Below, one piece after another: positions 17,989-26,641 of a DNA stretch of 64,000 nucleotides. The stretch's first letter is position 1, and each line of letters starts with the position of its first letter. Below the pieces are notes generated by a model. It was not told the DNA's origin. It ran no database searches and was given only the letters and a program-made list of their open reading frames with translations. Location of the stretch: assembly GCF_029623345.1 (NCBI RefSeq), contig NZ_JAPYKH010000006.1, positions 180,568 through 244,567 of the forward strand, given 5' to 3'. The DNA is from Sphingomonas phyllosphaerae (lineage in GTDB: Bacteria; Pseudomonadota; Alphaproteobacteria; Sphingomonadales; Sphingomonadaceae). The position numbers and the translations under genes were made by a program.

Positions 17989-18264
17989 TCACGATTTCTT
18001 CCTGCTCAGCAGGCGCGCGATCCGCTTCCGGTTAAGGAACGCGAGCAGCAGCGCGCCGGCGCCGGCGACGGTGGCGGGTTTGCGTCGAGCCGCCTCAAGA
18101 CCGGCGCGCGCGGCCCTACTGCCGCCGTCGAGCACCTCTGCCTTAGCGACGGTGACGAGCCGACGCGGTTCGAGCTCGGCCTGCAGCGCCTCGACCGTGC
18201 CGTTAAGCCGCGCCCGTGCCTCGGCCGCGCGCGCCTCGGCGGCGGTGAGATCGGCGCCGCTCAT
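17989..18264 (-). CDS. DUF3618 family protein
   Basis: This 91-residue protein fits DUF3618: an N-terminal helix with R-x-x-L-x-x-T-V-x-x-L (EARARLNGTVEALQAELEPRRLV), a middle helical region, and a short hydrophobic segment (KPATVAGAGALLLAFLN) ending in a basic tail NRKRIARLLSRKKS. It is probably inserted in the inner membrane with the basic tail in the cytoplasm. The ATG overlaps the stop of the upstream holin-like gene by 4 bases, so the two are translationally coupled. The family co-occurs with DUF883 and holin-like genes and has no known biochemical role. Confidence 0.85.
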   Translation of the reverse strand: MSGADLTAAEARAAEARARLNGTVEALQAELEPRRLVTVAKAEVLDGGSRAARAGLEAARRKPATVAGAGALLLAFLNRKRIARLLSRKKS

Positions 18265-18602
18265 GCGCCCGGCCTCGCGGCGAGGCGCGAGCGGCCCGCG
18301 AGCGAGAGCGCCAGCGCGACGATTAGCACGGCGCCGACCACCGCGGCGGTAGCGAGCCCGGGTCCGATCAGGGTGGCCAGCGTCAGCACCAGACCGACAA
18401 GCAAGGTGATCAGCGCGGCGAGCGCGAGCACGCCCGCCACCGCGAACAGCACGGCCGCTTTCTTGTAGCGGGTCGCTGCTTCGCTCGCCTTGGCCTTGGC
18501 GAGTGCGATCTCGGCGCGTGCGACGTCCCGCGCATCGTGCGTGAGCCGCGCGACGAGCTGGGGGATGCTGGGCTCCGCGATCACCGGTTCACGTAGGTCC
18601 AT
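18261..18602 (-). CDS. Phage-holin-like family membrane protein (YqjE-like, PF07332)
   Basis: The 113-residue protein has an N-terminal helix (IPQLVARLTHDARDVARAEIALAKAKAS) followed by two membrane helices (AAVLFAVAGVLALAALITLLVGLVL and GPGLATAAVVGAVLIVALALSL) and a short basic tail. This is the putative 'Actinobacteriophage holin X' / YqjE pattern. Despite the name these are housekeeping inner-membrane proteins, and no phage gene lies nearby. It overlaps the DUF3618 gene by 4 bases and follows the DUF883-like gene by 4 bases, as in the yqjD-yqjE order of enterobacteria. Confidence 0.87.
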   Translation of the reverse strand: MDLREPVIAEPSIPQLVARLTHDARDVARAEIALAKAKASEAATRYKKAAVLFAVAGVLALAALITLLVGLVLTLATLIGPGLATAAVVGAVLIVALALSLAGRSRLAARPGA

Positions 18603-18606
18603 CGGG

Positions 18607-19152
18607 TCAGGCGTCGCGCTGATCGAGGCCCGCGCTCAGCAGCCGTGCGACGACGAAGCCGAGGCCCGCGGCAACGCCTACGGCCGCTGCCGGGCTCTTG
18701 CGCACCAGCTCGCGCGCGTCGGTGAGCAGGTCGTCGACGCTCTTCTGGTCGATTGCGCTGGTGAAGCCTTGCACGCGATCGGCGGCGCCGCGCGCATATT
18801 GCCCATATTGCTCGCCTAGCTTGTCATCGACCTGCTGCGCCGCGTCGCGCAGCAGCTGCGAAAGCTGGCCGAGCGCATCGCTCGCCTTGGCCTTCCCGTC
18901 CTCGGCGAAGAGGCGCGCCTTGTCGGCGGCCTGCTCGCGGCCTTTGGCAACATTGTCGCGTAGCGCCTGCTTTGCGCCCGTTACGGTGCTGCCCGGCTCG
19001 GCGGAGTGATCGCTCAGGCCGCTCTCGGGCGAGAAATCTACGCCCGCATCCTTCAGTGGAGCGGCGGGGGTGAAGCTCGCGCCGGCGGGCGGTGGCGTGA
19101 TGTCTCCGTCGCTGATCGGCTGCGCGGTATCGCGGTCCTGCTGGTCGGCCAT
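18607..19152 (-). CDS. DUF883/YqjD-like helical membrane protein
   Basis: This 181-residue protein is first in the four-gene cluster. An acidic, proline-rich N-terminal 65 residues precedes a long amphipathic helix with coiled-coil character (KQALRDNVAKGREQAADKARLFAEDGKAK, then QLSQLLRDAAQQVDDKLGEQYGQYARGAADR). The end is LLTDARELVRKSPAAAVGVAAGLGFVVARLL. The RKSPAAAVGVAAGLGFVVARLL end matches the DUF883 C-terminal GxxxG membrane helix seen in YqjD and ElaB (RExPWxxVGIAAGVGLVVGLLL). The start is the ATG giving MADQQDRDTAQP. The proteins it tethers are unknown; by analogy it may bind ribosomes or stabilise the membrane in stationary phase. Confidence 0.82.
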   Translation of the reverse strand: MADQQDRDTAQPISDGDITPPPAGASFTPAAPLKDAGVDFSPESGLSDHSAEPGSTVTGAKQALRDNVAKGREQAADKARLFAEDGKAKASDALGQLSQLLRDAAQQVDDKLGEQYGQYARGAADRVQGFTSAIDQKSVDDLLTDARELVRKSPAAAVGVAAGLGFVVARLLSAGLDQRDA

Positions 19153-19272
19153 GATCCATCCTTCCGTAGTCGAAGTCGAACAACCGGCGCCGCTGGCCGG
19201 GGTTCCATCGCGTTGCAGCCTAACGCGGTGATCGCTACACGCGGCGGCGTCGCCGTTAAGGCAGCAAGCTAA

Positions 19273-20565
<1,293 letters not shown>

Positions 20566-20584
20566 GGGGGCTTGCCAAGGACGT

Positions 20585-20609
20585 GGCGGCGCGCGAGAAT
20601 CGCGCCGCC
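20585..20609. other. Perfect inverted repeat abutting the ftsB start codon
   Basis: GGCGGCGCG at 20585-20593 and CGCGCCGCC at 20601-20609 form a perfect nine-base stem around a seven-base loop, ending directly before the ATG at 20610. There is no T-run, so it is a poor intrinsic terminator. It could hide the ribosome-binding site or attenuate read-through from eno. Confidence 0.6.
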
Positions 20610-20927
20610 ATGCCCGCCCGCAAACCCGATCGTCTCCGGACCACGCTCCGCTCGGCCGCGCTGCCCGCGCTGGCGGTGACGATCATGCTGTTCTTCGGCG
20701 CCTACGCGATCCTGGGACCCAACGGCGTGCTCGCGCTGGGCGACTATAAGCGCCAGCTCGCGGCGCGCGAGCGGCACTTCTCGGCGCTCGACGCGCGGCG
20801 CGAGATGCTGCGCAACCGGGTCGCATTGCTCGACCCGCGCCACGCCAATCCCGACATGGTCGACGAGCTGGTGCGCAAGGAACTCAATGTGGCTCACCCC
20901 GACGAGGTGATCGTCCCGCTGAAGTGA
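20610..20927 (+). CDS. ftsB: FtsB-like septum formation initiator (divisome subunit)
   Basis: FtsB is a single-pass inner-membrane protein that forms the FtsQBL divisome complex. The 105-residue protein has a short basic cytoplasmic tail (MPARKPDRLRTTLRS), one membrane helix (AALPALAVTIMLFFGAYAILGP), then a periplasmic coiled coil (YKRQLAARERHFSALDARREMLRNRVALLDP) and the C-terminal DMVDELVRKELNVAHPDEVIV. The last segment matches the DivIC/FtsB tail (ArxelGmvkPgEvv). ATG 20610 gives the usual N-terminus; GTG 20583 in frame would add nine residues and place the hairpin inside the gene. Its position behind eno supports the identification. Confidence 0.88.
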   Translation: MPARKPDRLRTTLRSAALPALAVTIMLFFGAYAILGPNGVLALGDYKRQLAARERHFSALDARREMLRNRVALLDPRHANPDMVDELVRKELNVAHPDEVIVPLK

Positions 20928-20970
20928 GGGGCGGGGCCTGGGTGTGGATCTACACTCGCCCCGGTCATCG

Positions 20971-21060
20971 CGTGCCCCGGCGAAGGCCGGGCCCAGTTGG
21001 GAAGGGGGTGATGGGACCCACTTTGTTCACCCAACTGGACCCCGGCTTACGCCGGGGTGG
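20971..21060. repeat. Inverted-pair intergenic repeat, CCCCGG family
   Basis: GCCCCGGCGAAGGCCGGGCC with CAGTTGGG on the left is mirrored by CCCAACTGGACCCCGG with GCCGGGGTGG on the right, 40 bases away. The family is the same as at 1439-1531. It lies between the convergent ftsB and alpha/beta hydrolase genes. Confidence 0.72.
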
Positions 21061-21119
21061 CGCCACTTGCCGAGGCTAGGTGGCATTACACCAGCAGCGA
21101 CTGTTCGGTCGCTCGCCGA

Positions 21120-21944
21120 TCACCGCCCGAGGAACGTCAGCAGGTCGCGCGTCAGGCGCTCGCCCTCGGTCGCGAACAGGCCGTGCGGGGCACCGTCATA
21201 TTCCACCAGCTGCGCGCCCTGGATACCGCGCGCCGCCTGCCGGGCGCTCGCATCGATCGGCACCGTCTTGTCGCTGGTGCCGTGAAGGACGAGCGTCGGT
21301 ACATGAAAGGCGGGTAGATCGCCGCGGAAGTCGGTGTGGCCGAAGCTCTCGGCGCATTTGAGCGTGGGTTGCAGACCGGCCTGCATCGCCAGCCGCCAGG
21401 CCCAGTCGAGCGTCGCCTCGCTGACCGGGCTGGTGACGTAGCCGACACCGAAGAAGTCCTTGAAGAAGGAGCGGAAGAAGTTCGGCCGGTCCTCCAGGAT
21501 GCCGTCGGCGATGCCCTGAAGTGTCTCTTCTGGCACGCCGCTGGGATTGTCGTCGGTCTTGAGCATATAGGGCACGACCGAGCTGATCAGCGCGGCCGAG
21601 ATCACGCCCTTGCCGTCGTAGCGCGACTGGTAGCGCGCCACCTCGCCGCCGCCCATCGAGAAGCCGACCAGCGTGACGTCCTGGGTCGCCCCGGCGGCCT
21701 CGAGCACGTCGTTCAGATCGTCGGTCAGCGTGTCGTAATCGTAGCCGCTCCACGGCTGGCCGGAGCGGCCGAAGCCGCGGCGATCATAGGCGATCGCGCG
21801 GAAGCCGGCGTCGGCCAGCGCCTTCATCTGCGGATCCCAACTGTCCGAGGAGAGCGGCCAGCCGTGGATCAGCACCACGGGGCGACCCTCGCCCCAGTCC
21901 TTCACGTACAGGTCAGTGCCATCGCGCGTTTTGACGTAGGGCAT
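21120..21944 (-). CDS. Alpha/beta hydrolase (non-haem chloroperoxidase/arylesterase type)
   Basis: The 274-residue protein is a cytoplasmic alpha/beta hydrolase. It shows the oxyanion segment VVLIHGWPLSSDSWD, the strand-helix AYDRRGFGRSGQPW, the nucleophile elbow GFSMGGGE (Ser near 97), the acid in LHGTSDKTVPID (Asp near 222) and the histidine in DGAPHGLFATE (near 254). The GWPLSSDSW and YDRRGFGRS wording is typical of the cofactor-free haloperoxidase / aryl esterase group. Halogenation is usually a side activity; the natural substrate is unknown. The gene stands alone, convergent with ftsB and 59 bases upstream of aroB's 3' end. Confidence 0.88.
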   Translation of the reverse strand: MPYVKTRDGTDLYVKDWGEGRPVVLIHGWPLSSDSWDPQMKALADAGFRAIAYDRRGFGRSGQPWSGYDYDTLTDDLNDVLEAAGATQDVTLVGFSMGGGEVARYQSRYDGKGVISAALISSVVPYMLKTDDNPSGVPEETLQGIADGILEDRPNFFRSFFKDFFGVGYVTSPVSEATLDWAWRLAMQAGLQPTLKCAESFGHTDFRGDLPAFHVPTLVLHGTSDKTVPIDASARQAARGIQGAQLVEYDGAPHGLFATEGERLTRDLLTFLGR

Positions 21945-22003
21945 GGGCTCGCTCCTTGAGAAAACTAAGCCACGTTAACCGCCCCACCGCGGCCCCGTTC
22001 CGC

Positions 22004-23161
22004 TCAGTCGGTCGCACCCAATGCAGCGCTCGCCGCGGCGCGCGGCTCGGCGGCGAGGAACGCCTCCACCTCGCCGAGCGCCACGTCGCGATCGAGGTAG
22101 GTCTGGCCGATGCCGCGCGCGAGGAGGAAGGGCAGGGTGCCGGCCTCCATCTTCTTGTCATGGCGCATATGTTCGACCAACCGCGCGGCCGGCGCGTCGA
22201 TGCCGGAGGCGGCGAGCCCGTCGGGCAGGCCGCTCACGCGCCAATGCGCCGCTACGCGCTCGGCGTCAGCGGCGGCGCAGCGCCCCGTCGCGGCCGAGAA
22301 CGCGAAGGCGAGCGCGCAGCCCGCCGCGACGGCCTCGCCGTGGAGCAGGCGATCGGAGAAACCCGCCTCCGCCTCCAGCGCGTGGCCGAAGGTGTGGCCG
22401 AGATTGAGCAAGGCGCGGCGCCCGTTGGTCTCGTGCTCGTCCTCGGCGACGATCCGCGCTTTGGCGGCGACGGCGTGCGCAATGGCATGGGTGCGCGCCG
22501 CCGGGTCGCCGGCGAGCAGCGCGGCGCCGTGGCGCTCGCACCAGGCGAAGAAGTCGGCGTCGTCGATCAGCCCGTATTTGACTACCTCGGCGTAGCCGGC
22601 GCGGACCTGCCGCGCGGGTAAGGTGTCGAGCACGTCGGGGTCGATCAGCACGAGGCGGGGCTGGTGGAAGGCGCCGATCAGATTCTTGCCTGCGCGCGCG
22701 TTGATCCCGGTCTTGCCACCGACCGACGAATCCACTTGCGCCAGCAACGTGGTCGGGATCTGGACGAAGCGGCAGCCGCGTTTGAGGATCGCGCTGGCGA
22801 AGCCGACGAGGTCGCCGATCACCCCGCCGCCGAGCGCCACGACATGGTCGCCGCGCTCGACCCCGAGCGCGAGCAGCTGGTCGGTCAGTTTCTCGAGCGT
22901 GGCCCAGCTCTTCGACGCCTCACCCGCGGGGAGCACGATCGAGCGATGACCCACCCCGACCGCGTCGAGGGCGCCGCCCAGCACGGCGAGATGGTCCGCG
23001 ACATTGACGTCGGCGACGATCACCAGCGGGCGCCGGCCCGCTAGCGGCGCGAGCAGCTCGCCGGCGCGGCCCAGCAGGCCGGGCTCGATCACCACGTCAT
23101 AGCTGCGCTCGCCCAATCGCACGGGGACGGTGGCGCGCGCGCCGGTCTGCTCGATACTCAT
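22004..23161 (-). CDS. aroB: 3-dehydroquinate synthase
   Basis: AroB makes 3-dehydroquinate from DAHP in the shikimate pathway using NAD and zinc. The 385-residue protein has GDHVVALGGGVIGDLVGFAS for NAD binding, QIPTTLLAQVDSSVGGKTGIN, KNLIGAFHQP, the metal-ligand regions KYGLIDD and LNLGHTFGHALEAE, and HGEAVAAG. The start is the ATG giving MSIEQTGARATVPV, which overlaps the stop of aroK as ATGA. AroK and AroB are thus translationally coupled, a widespread pairing of two steps of aromatic amino-acid synthesis. Confidence 0.97.
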   Translation of the reverse strand: MSIEQTGARATVPVRLGERSYDVVIEPGLLGRAGELLAPLAGRRPLVIVADVNVADHLAVLGGALDAVGVGHRSIVLPAGEASKSWATLEKLTDQLLALGVERGDHVVALGGGVIGDLVGFASAILKRGCRFVQIPTTLLAQVDSSVGGKTGINARAGKNLIGAFHQPRLVLIDPDVLDTLPARQVRAGYAEVVKYGLIDDADFFAWCERHGAALLAGDPAARTHAIAHAVAAKARIVAEDEHETNGRRALLNLGHTFGHALEAEAGFSDRLLHGEAVAAGCALAFAFSAATGRCAAADAERVAAHWRVSGLPDGLAASGIDAPAARLVEHMRHDKKMEAGTLPFLLARGIGQTYLDRDVALGEVEAFLAAEPRAAASAALGATD

Positions 23162-23709
23162 CGGCCCAGGGCCTCCAGGATCGCGCGCACGGTCGTCTCG
23201 TGCGGGGCGTTGGCGCTGGCAATGCGGAGATGCGCCAGCGCGTAGAGCGGGTTGCGGACGGCGGCGAGGTCGCGCAGCACCGCCGCCGGGTCGCGCCCGC
23301 GCAGCAGCGGGCGGGTGTCGCGGCGACGCACGCGCTCGGCCAGCACCTCCACGGGTGCGTCGAGCCAGATCGCCAGCGCCTCGGCCAGGATCAGCGCGCG
23401 CGTCTCGTCGTTGACGAAGGCGCCGCCCCCGGTCGCGATCACCTTGGGACGACCGTCGATCAGTCGCTGGATCACGCGGCGCTCGCCGTCGCGGAAATAG
23501 ACCTCGCCGAACTGCGCGAAGATGTCGCTGATCGACATGCCCGCGGCGGACTCGATCTCCGTGTCGGCGTCGACGAAGGGCAGGCCGAGCCGCGTCGCCA
23601 GGCGGCGCCCAACGGTGGACTTGCCCGCGCCCATCAGCCCGACCAGCACGATCGGCTGGCCGATCCAGGCGGCTCCTCGTTCGCGCGGGGCAGGCGGGCT
23701 TTGCAACAT
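23158..23709 (-). CDS. aroK: Shikimate kinase
   Basis: AroK phosphorylates shikimate at O3. The 183-residue protein has the P-loop LMGAGKSTVGRRLA near residue 25, the shikimate-binding DADTEIE, FRDGERRVIQRL, GGGAFVND, and the lid with RRRDTRPLLRGRDP. The ATG at 23707-23709 gives a 13-residue extension before the usual start of the fold (QPIVLVGLMGAG). It overlaps aroB by 4 bases and precedes it in one operon. It is divergent from the small membrane protein gene at 23807. Confidence 0.97.
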   Translation of the reverse strand: MLQSPPAPRERGAAWIGQPIVLVGLMGAGKSTVGRRLATRLGLPFVDADTEIESAAGMSISDIFAQFGEVYFRDGERRVIQRLIDGRPKVIATGGGAFVNDETRALILAEALAIWLDAPVEVLAERVRRRDTRPLLRGRDPAAVLRDLAAVRNPLYALAHLRIASANAPHETTVRAILEALGR

Positions 23710-23806
23710 CGTCGGCAGGGCTATACAGCGCCTTCATGCCCCGGCAACAGCGTGCGCGCCGCGCGCTTCTCCCGGGGCGGTTGGGCGCGTGCGCGATGGG
23801 GTATCC

Positions 23807-23944
23807 ATGTCTCGGTTGATCGTCTCGGTGGTGGTGTTGCTGGTGATCGTGCTCGGCGCCCTGTTCTTTCTCGCCGGGCGCGCGACCGAGCAGCCGACGA
23901 CGCGGGTCGAGAAGGCGGTCGAGCTTGGCAACCTCGCGAACTAG
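23807..23944 (+). CDS. Small single-pass membrane protein (45 residues)
   Basis: The ATG gives MSRLIVSVVVLLVIVLGALFF, one membrane helix of about 18 residues, followed by LAGRATEQPTTRVEKAVELGNLAN, a short polar tail likely in the periplasm. The RATEQPTTRVEKAVEL end is compositionally a real protein. The next gene's start overlaps its 3' end by 20 bases. It resembles small conserved sphingomonad proteins found before this secreted protein, but no family name can be given. Function unknown; with aroK divergent and xerD downstream, it starts a four-gene run. Confidence 0.65.
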   Translation: MSRLIVSVVVLLVIVLGALFFLAGRATEQPTTRVEKAVELGNLAN

Positions 23945-25697
23945 GCGCGCGCTCGTCGCGGGCGCCGCGGCGCTCGCGATCGGTGCCGCCGCCGCGGCGC
24001 AGCAGAGCCCCGAATCGCTGCTGCCGCCCGGTTTCGGCGACAACGCGCCGACGCCCACGCCCTCTCCGGTGCCTTCGGCTGTTGCACCCGCGCCGGCTGG
24101 TCCGGGCGCGGCACCCGCAACCGCGCCGCGCGTCACCGCGACGACGCCGGCCGGCCCGCTCCCGCCGCTGACGATGCCGTCGCCGGACGCGACCCCGACG
24201 CCAGCCGCGCCGCGCTACGAAATGCCCGCCTTCGCGCGGCGCTCGCTCGCCCAGCTCGGCCCGAGCGACAGCTTCGCCGCCGACGCCTTCGCCGGAGCCG
24301 ATGGCCGCTATCTCGAGCGACTGATGCGGCGGCTGTCCGCGCCGCTGCCGTCGCGCTGGCTCCAGATCGCACTGCGCCGACTGCTCGCCGCCGAACTGGT
24401 CACGCCCGCGCACGTCAATGGCGCCGACTTCGCGGCCGAGCGCGCCTGGCTGCTGCTGCGCATGGGCGAGTCGGTCACCGCGCGCGCGGTGGCACAGTCG
24501 GTCGATCTCGACCGCGTCACCCCCAAGCTGCGGCAGGTGTGGATGCAGGCCGCGCTCGCCACCGCCGACCCCGCCGCTCTCTGCGCGCTGGCGCCGGGCG
24601 CGGGCGAGAGCGAGCGCGGCTGGATCGTCGCGCGCGCGATGTGCGCCGGCCTCACCGGCACCGGCAAGACGCAGCCGCTGCTCGCCGACATCCGCCGTCG
24701 GCGCGTTGCCAGCGGCATCGATCTTCAGCTCGCGCAGAAGGTGATGGGGGCCGGGCTCGACAGCCGCCAGGCGATCACGATCGAATGGGCGCCGGTGACC
24801 CAGCTCACCGCGTGGCGCTTCGGCCTCGCCACCGCCACCGGCGTCGCAGTACCGGGCGAGCTATACGACACGGTCGGCCCGCAGGTGACCGCGTGGCGCG
24901 CGCTCGCGCCGGCGATCCCGCTCGCCGAGCGCGCCGCGGTCGCCGACCGCGCGGCGGCGATGGGCGCGCTTTCGAGCGCGGCGCTGGTCGATCTCTACTC
25001 GGCGCTGGCCGACGGCGACGATGTGCCCGCGCCATTGGCGCGTACCGCCAACGACCTGCGCGACGCCTATGTCGGCGACAGCCTCGACACGCGGCTGGGC
25101 GCGATGGCGCGGCTGTGGGACGCGGCCGAGACGCCGGCGGCGCGCTACGGCCGCCTGATCCTCACCGCGCGCGCCGCGGCGCGGCTGCTGCCGGCGGGCG
25201 AGGTGGAGCAGGCCGACCGGCTCGTCGCCTCGATGCTGAGCGCGGGGCTGGACCGCACCGCGCAACGCTGGCGCGGCCACGTGCGCGCCGGCAGCGACGC
25301 CTGGGCGATGCTGCTGCTGGCCGACCCCGACGGCGCCGCGCGCGGCGCCAGCCCGCGCGACTATGCGCCCGGGGGCGCCAACGCCGAACGCAAGAAGCAG
25401 CTGTTCTTCGCCGCGCTCGCCGGCTTGGGCGACGTGCCCGCCGCCGACCTGGCGGACGAGGGCGAGCGCTTCGGCGTGCCGGTCACGCGCGCCGACAGCT
25501 GGACGCGCGCGCTCGACCAGGCGGTAGCGGCGCGCCAGCAGGGCACCGTGCTGCTGCTCGCCGCGGTCGGTATGCAGGCGCGCGGCTGGGAGACGGTGCC
25601 CGCCGCGTCGCTGTATCGCGTCGTCGCGGCGCTGCGCGCGGTCGGGCTCGACGGCGAGGCGCGGATGATCGCGGCCGAGGCGATCGCGCGGCTCTGA
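23925..25697 (+). CDS. Hypothetical exported helical-repeat-like protein
   Basis: The 590-residue protein starts with a signal peptide (TSRTRRALVAGAAALAIGAAAAAQQ), then a proline/threonine/alanine-rich linker (about 35-90). The remainder is alpha-helical and rich in alanine, leucine and arginine, like TPR or solenoid proteins, without a clear repeat consensus. The only plausible start is a TTG overlapping the upstream small gene by 20 bases; no ATG or GTG gives a signal peptide. The stop overlaps the ATG of xerD by one base (TGATG). It is probably periplasmic. Its position directly before xerD is worth noting, but no division or recombination role can be read from the sequence. Confidence 0.75.
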   Translation: MATSRTRRALVAGAAALAIGAAAAAQQSPESLLPPGFGDNAPTPTPSPVPSAVAPAPAGPGAAPATAPRVTATTPAGPLPPLTMPSPDATPTPAAPRYEMPAFARRSLAQLGPSDSFAADAFAGADGRYLERLMRRLSAPLPSRWLQIALRRLLAAELVTPAHVNGADFAAERAWLLLRMGESVTARAVAQSVDLDRVTPKLRQVWMQAALATADPAALCALAPGAGESERGWIVARAMCAGLTGTGKTQPLLADIRRRRVASGIDLQLAQKVMGAGLDSRQAITIEWAPVTQLTAWRFGLATATGVAVPGELYDTVGPQVTAWRALAPAIPLAERAAVADRAAAMGALSSAALVDLYSALADGDDVPAPLARTANDLRDAYVGDSLDTRLGAMARLWDAAETPAARYGRLILTARAAARLLPAGEVEQADRLVASMLSAGLDRTAQRWRGHVRAGSDAWAMLLLADPDGAARGASPRDYAPGGANAERKKQLFFAALAGLGDVPAADLADEGERFGVPVTRADSWTRALDQAVAARQQGTVLLLAAVGMQARGWETVPAASLYRVVAALRAVGLDGEARMIAAEAIARL

Positions 25698-26632
25698 TGC
25701 GCGCGCGCGGGCTCACGACCGGGGCGGGCGCCTCGGGCGAGGACCGGCAGGCGATCGAGCGCTTCCTCGAGATGCTGGCGGCGCAGGCCGGCGCGGCGGC
25801 GAACACGCTCGCCGCCTATCGCCGCGACCTGGCGCTGGCATCCGAGGCGCTCGACGGCGGGCTGGCGCGGGCCGACGCCGTCGCACTGGGCCGGCTCGCC
25901 GACGGCTGGACCGCGCTCGCCAGCGCCAGCGTCGCGCGCAAGGCCTCGGCGCTGCGGCGGTTCTTCGCCTTTCTCGCCGAAGAGGGCGCGCGCCCGGACG
26001 ATCCCTCGCCGGCGCTGCCGCGTCCGGCGACGCGGCGCGCACTGCCGCGCACGCTGAGCCACGCCGACGTCGACCGGCTGTTCGCCGCGATCGCCGAGCG
26101 GCTCGCGCGCGATCCCGTGATTCCGACCGACCTGCGGCTCGCTGCCGTGATCGAGCTGCTCTACGGCTCGGGGCTGCGCGCGAGCGAGCTGGTGTCGCTG
26201 CCGCGCAACGCGATCCATCCCGACCGGCCGTTCCTGATCCTGCGCGGTAAGGGCGGCAAGGAGCGGCTGGTGCCGCTGTCCGATCGCGCGCGGGCGGCAG
26301 TGGCGGCGTGGCGCGCGCATGTCGCGACCGACCGTCCCTTCCTCTTCCCCTCCGGCGCGACTCACCTGTCGCGCGTGCGGCTGTTCCAGCTGGTGCGCGC
26401 GCTCGCCGCGGAGGCCGGGATCCCGCCCGACCGGATCAGCCCGCACGTGCTGCGCCACGCCTTCGCGACTCACCTGCTGGAGGGTGGCGCCGACCTGCGT
26501 GCACTCCAGACGATGCTGGGCCATGCCGATATCGCCACCACCGAGATCTACACGCATGTCGACAGCAGCCGATTGATCGAGCTGGTCAACGAGCGCCACC
26601 CGCTCGTTGACGCGTTGCGTCACCGCGACTAG
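25697..26632 (+). CDS. xerD: Tyrosine recombinase XerD
   Basis: XerD with XerC resolves chromosome dimers at dif. The 311-residue protein has the N-terminal SAM-like core-binding domain (IERFLEMLAAQAGAAANTLAAYRRDL) and the catalytic domain with Arg in LYGSGLRASELVSL, Lys in RGKGGKERLVPL, His-x-x-Arg in HVLRHAFATHLLE, His in MLGHADIATTEIY and the nucleophile Tyr in IYTHVDSSRL. The C-terminal LVNERHPL fits XerD. The ATG overlaps the upstream TGA. This is the housekeeping enzyme; no integron or island features surround it. accA follows after nine bases. Confidence 0.95.
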   Translation: MRARGLTTGAGASGEDRQAIERFLEMLAAQAGAAANTLAAYRRDLALASEALDGGLARADAVALGRLADGWTALASASVARKASALRRFFAFLAEEGARPDDPSPALPRPATRRALPRTLSHADVDRLFAAIAERLARDPVIPTDLRLAAVIELLYGSGLRASELVSLPRNAIHPDRPFLILRGKGGKERLVPLSDRARAAVAAWRAHVATDRPFLFPSGATHLSRVRLFQLVRALAAEAGIPPDRISPHVLRHAFATHLLEGGADLRALQTMLGHADIATTEIYTHVDSSRLIELVNERHPLVDALRHRD

Positions 26633-26641
26633 CTGCGGCCG

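Noticed and set aside
17989..18602. Phage or prophage because of the 'holin' family name
   Set aside because: The holin-like family is a housekeeping YqjE-type protein here; no terminase, capsid, integrase or lysis genes surround it.
25697..26632. Integrase of a genomic island
   Set aside because: Catalytic residues, C-terminus and accA/xerD context fit the core XerD; no att sites or foreign-composition block were seen.
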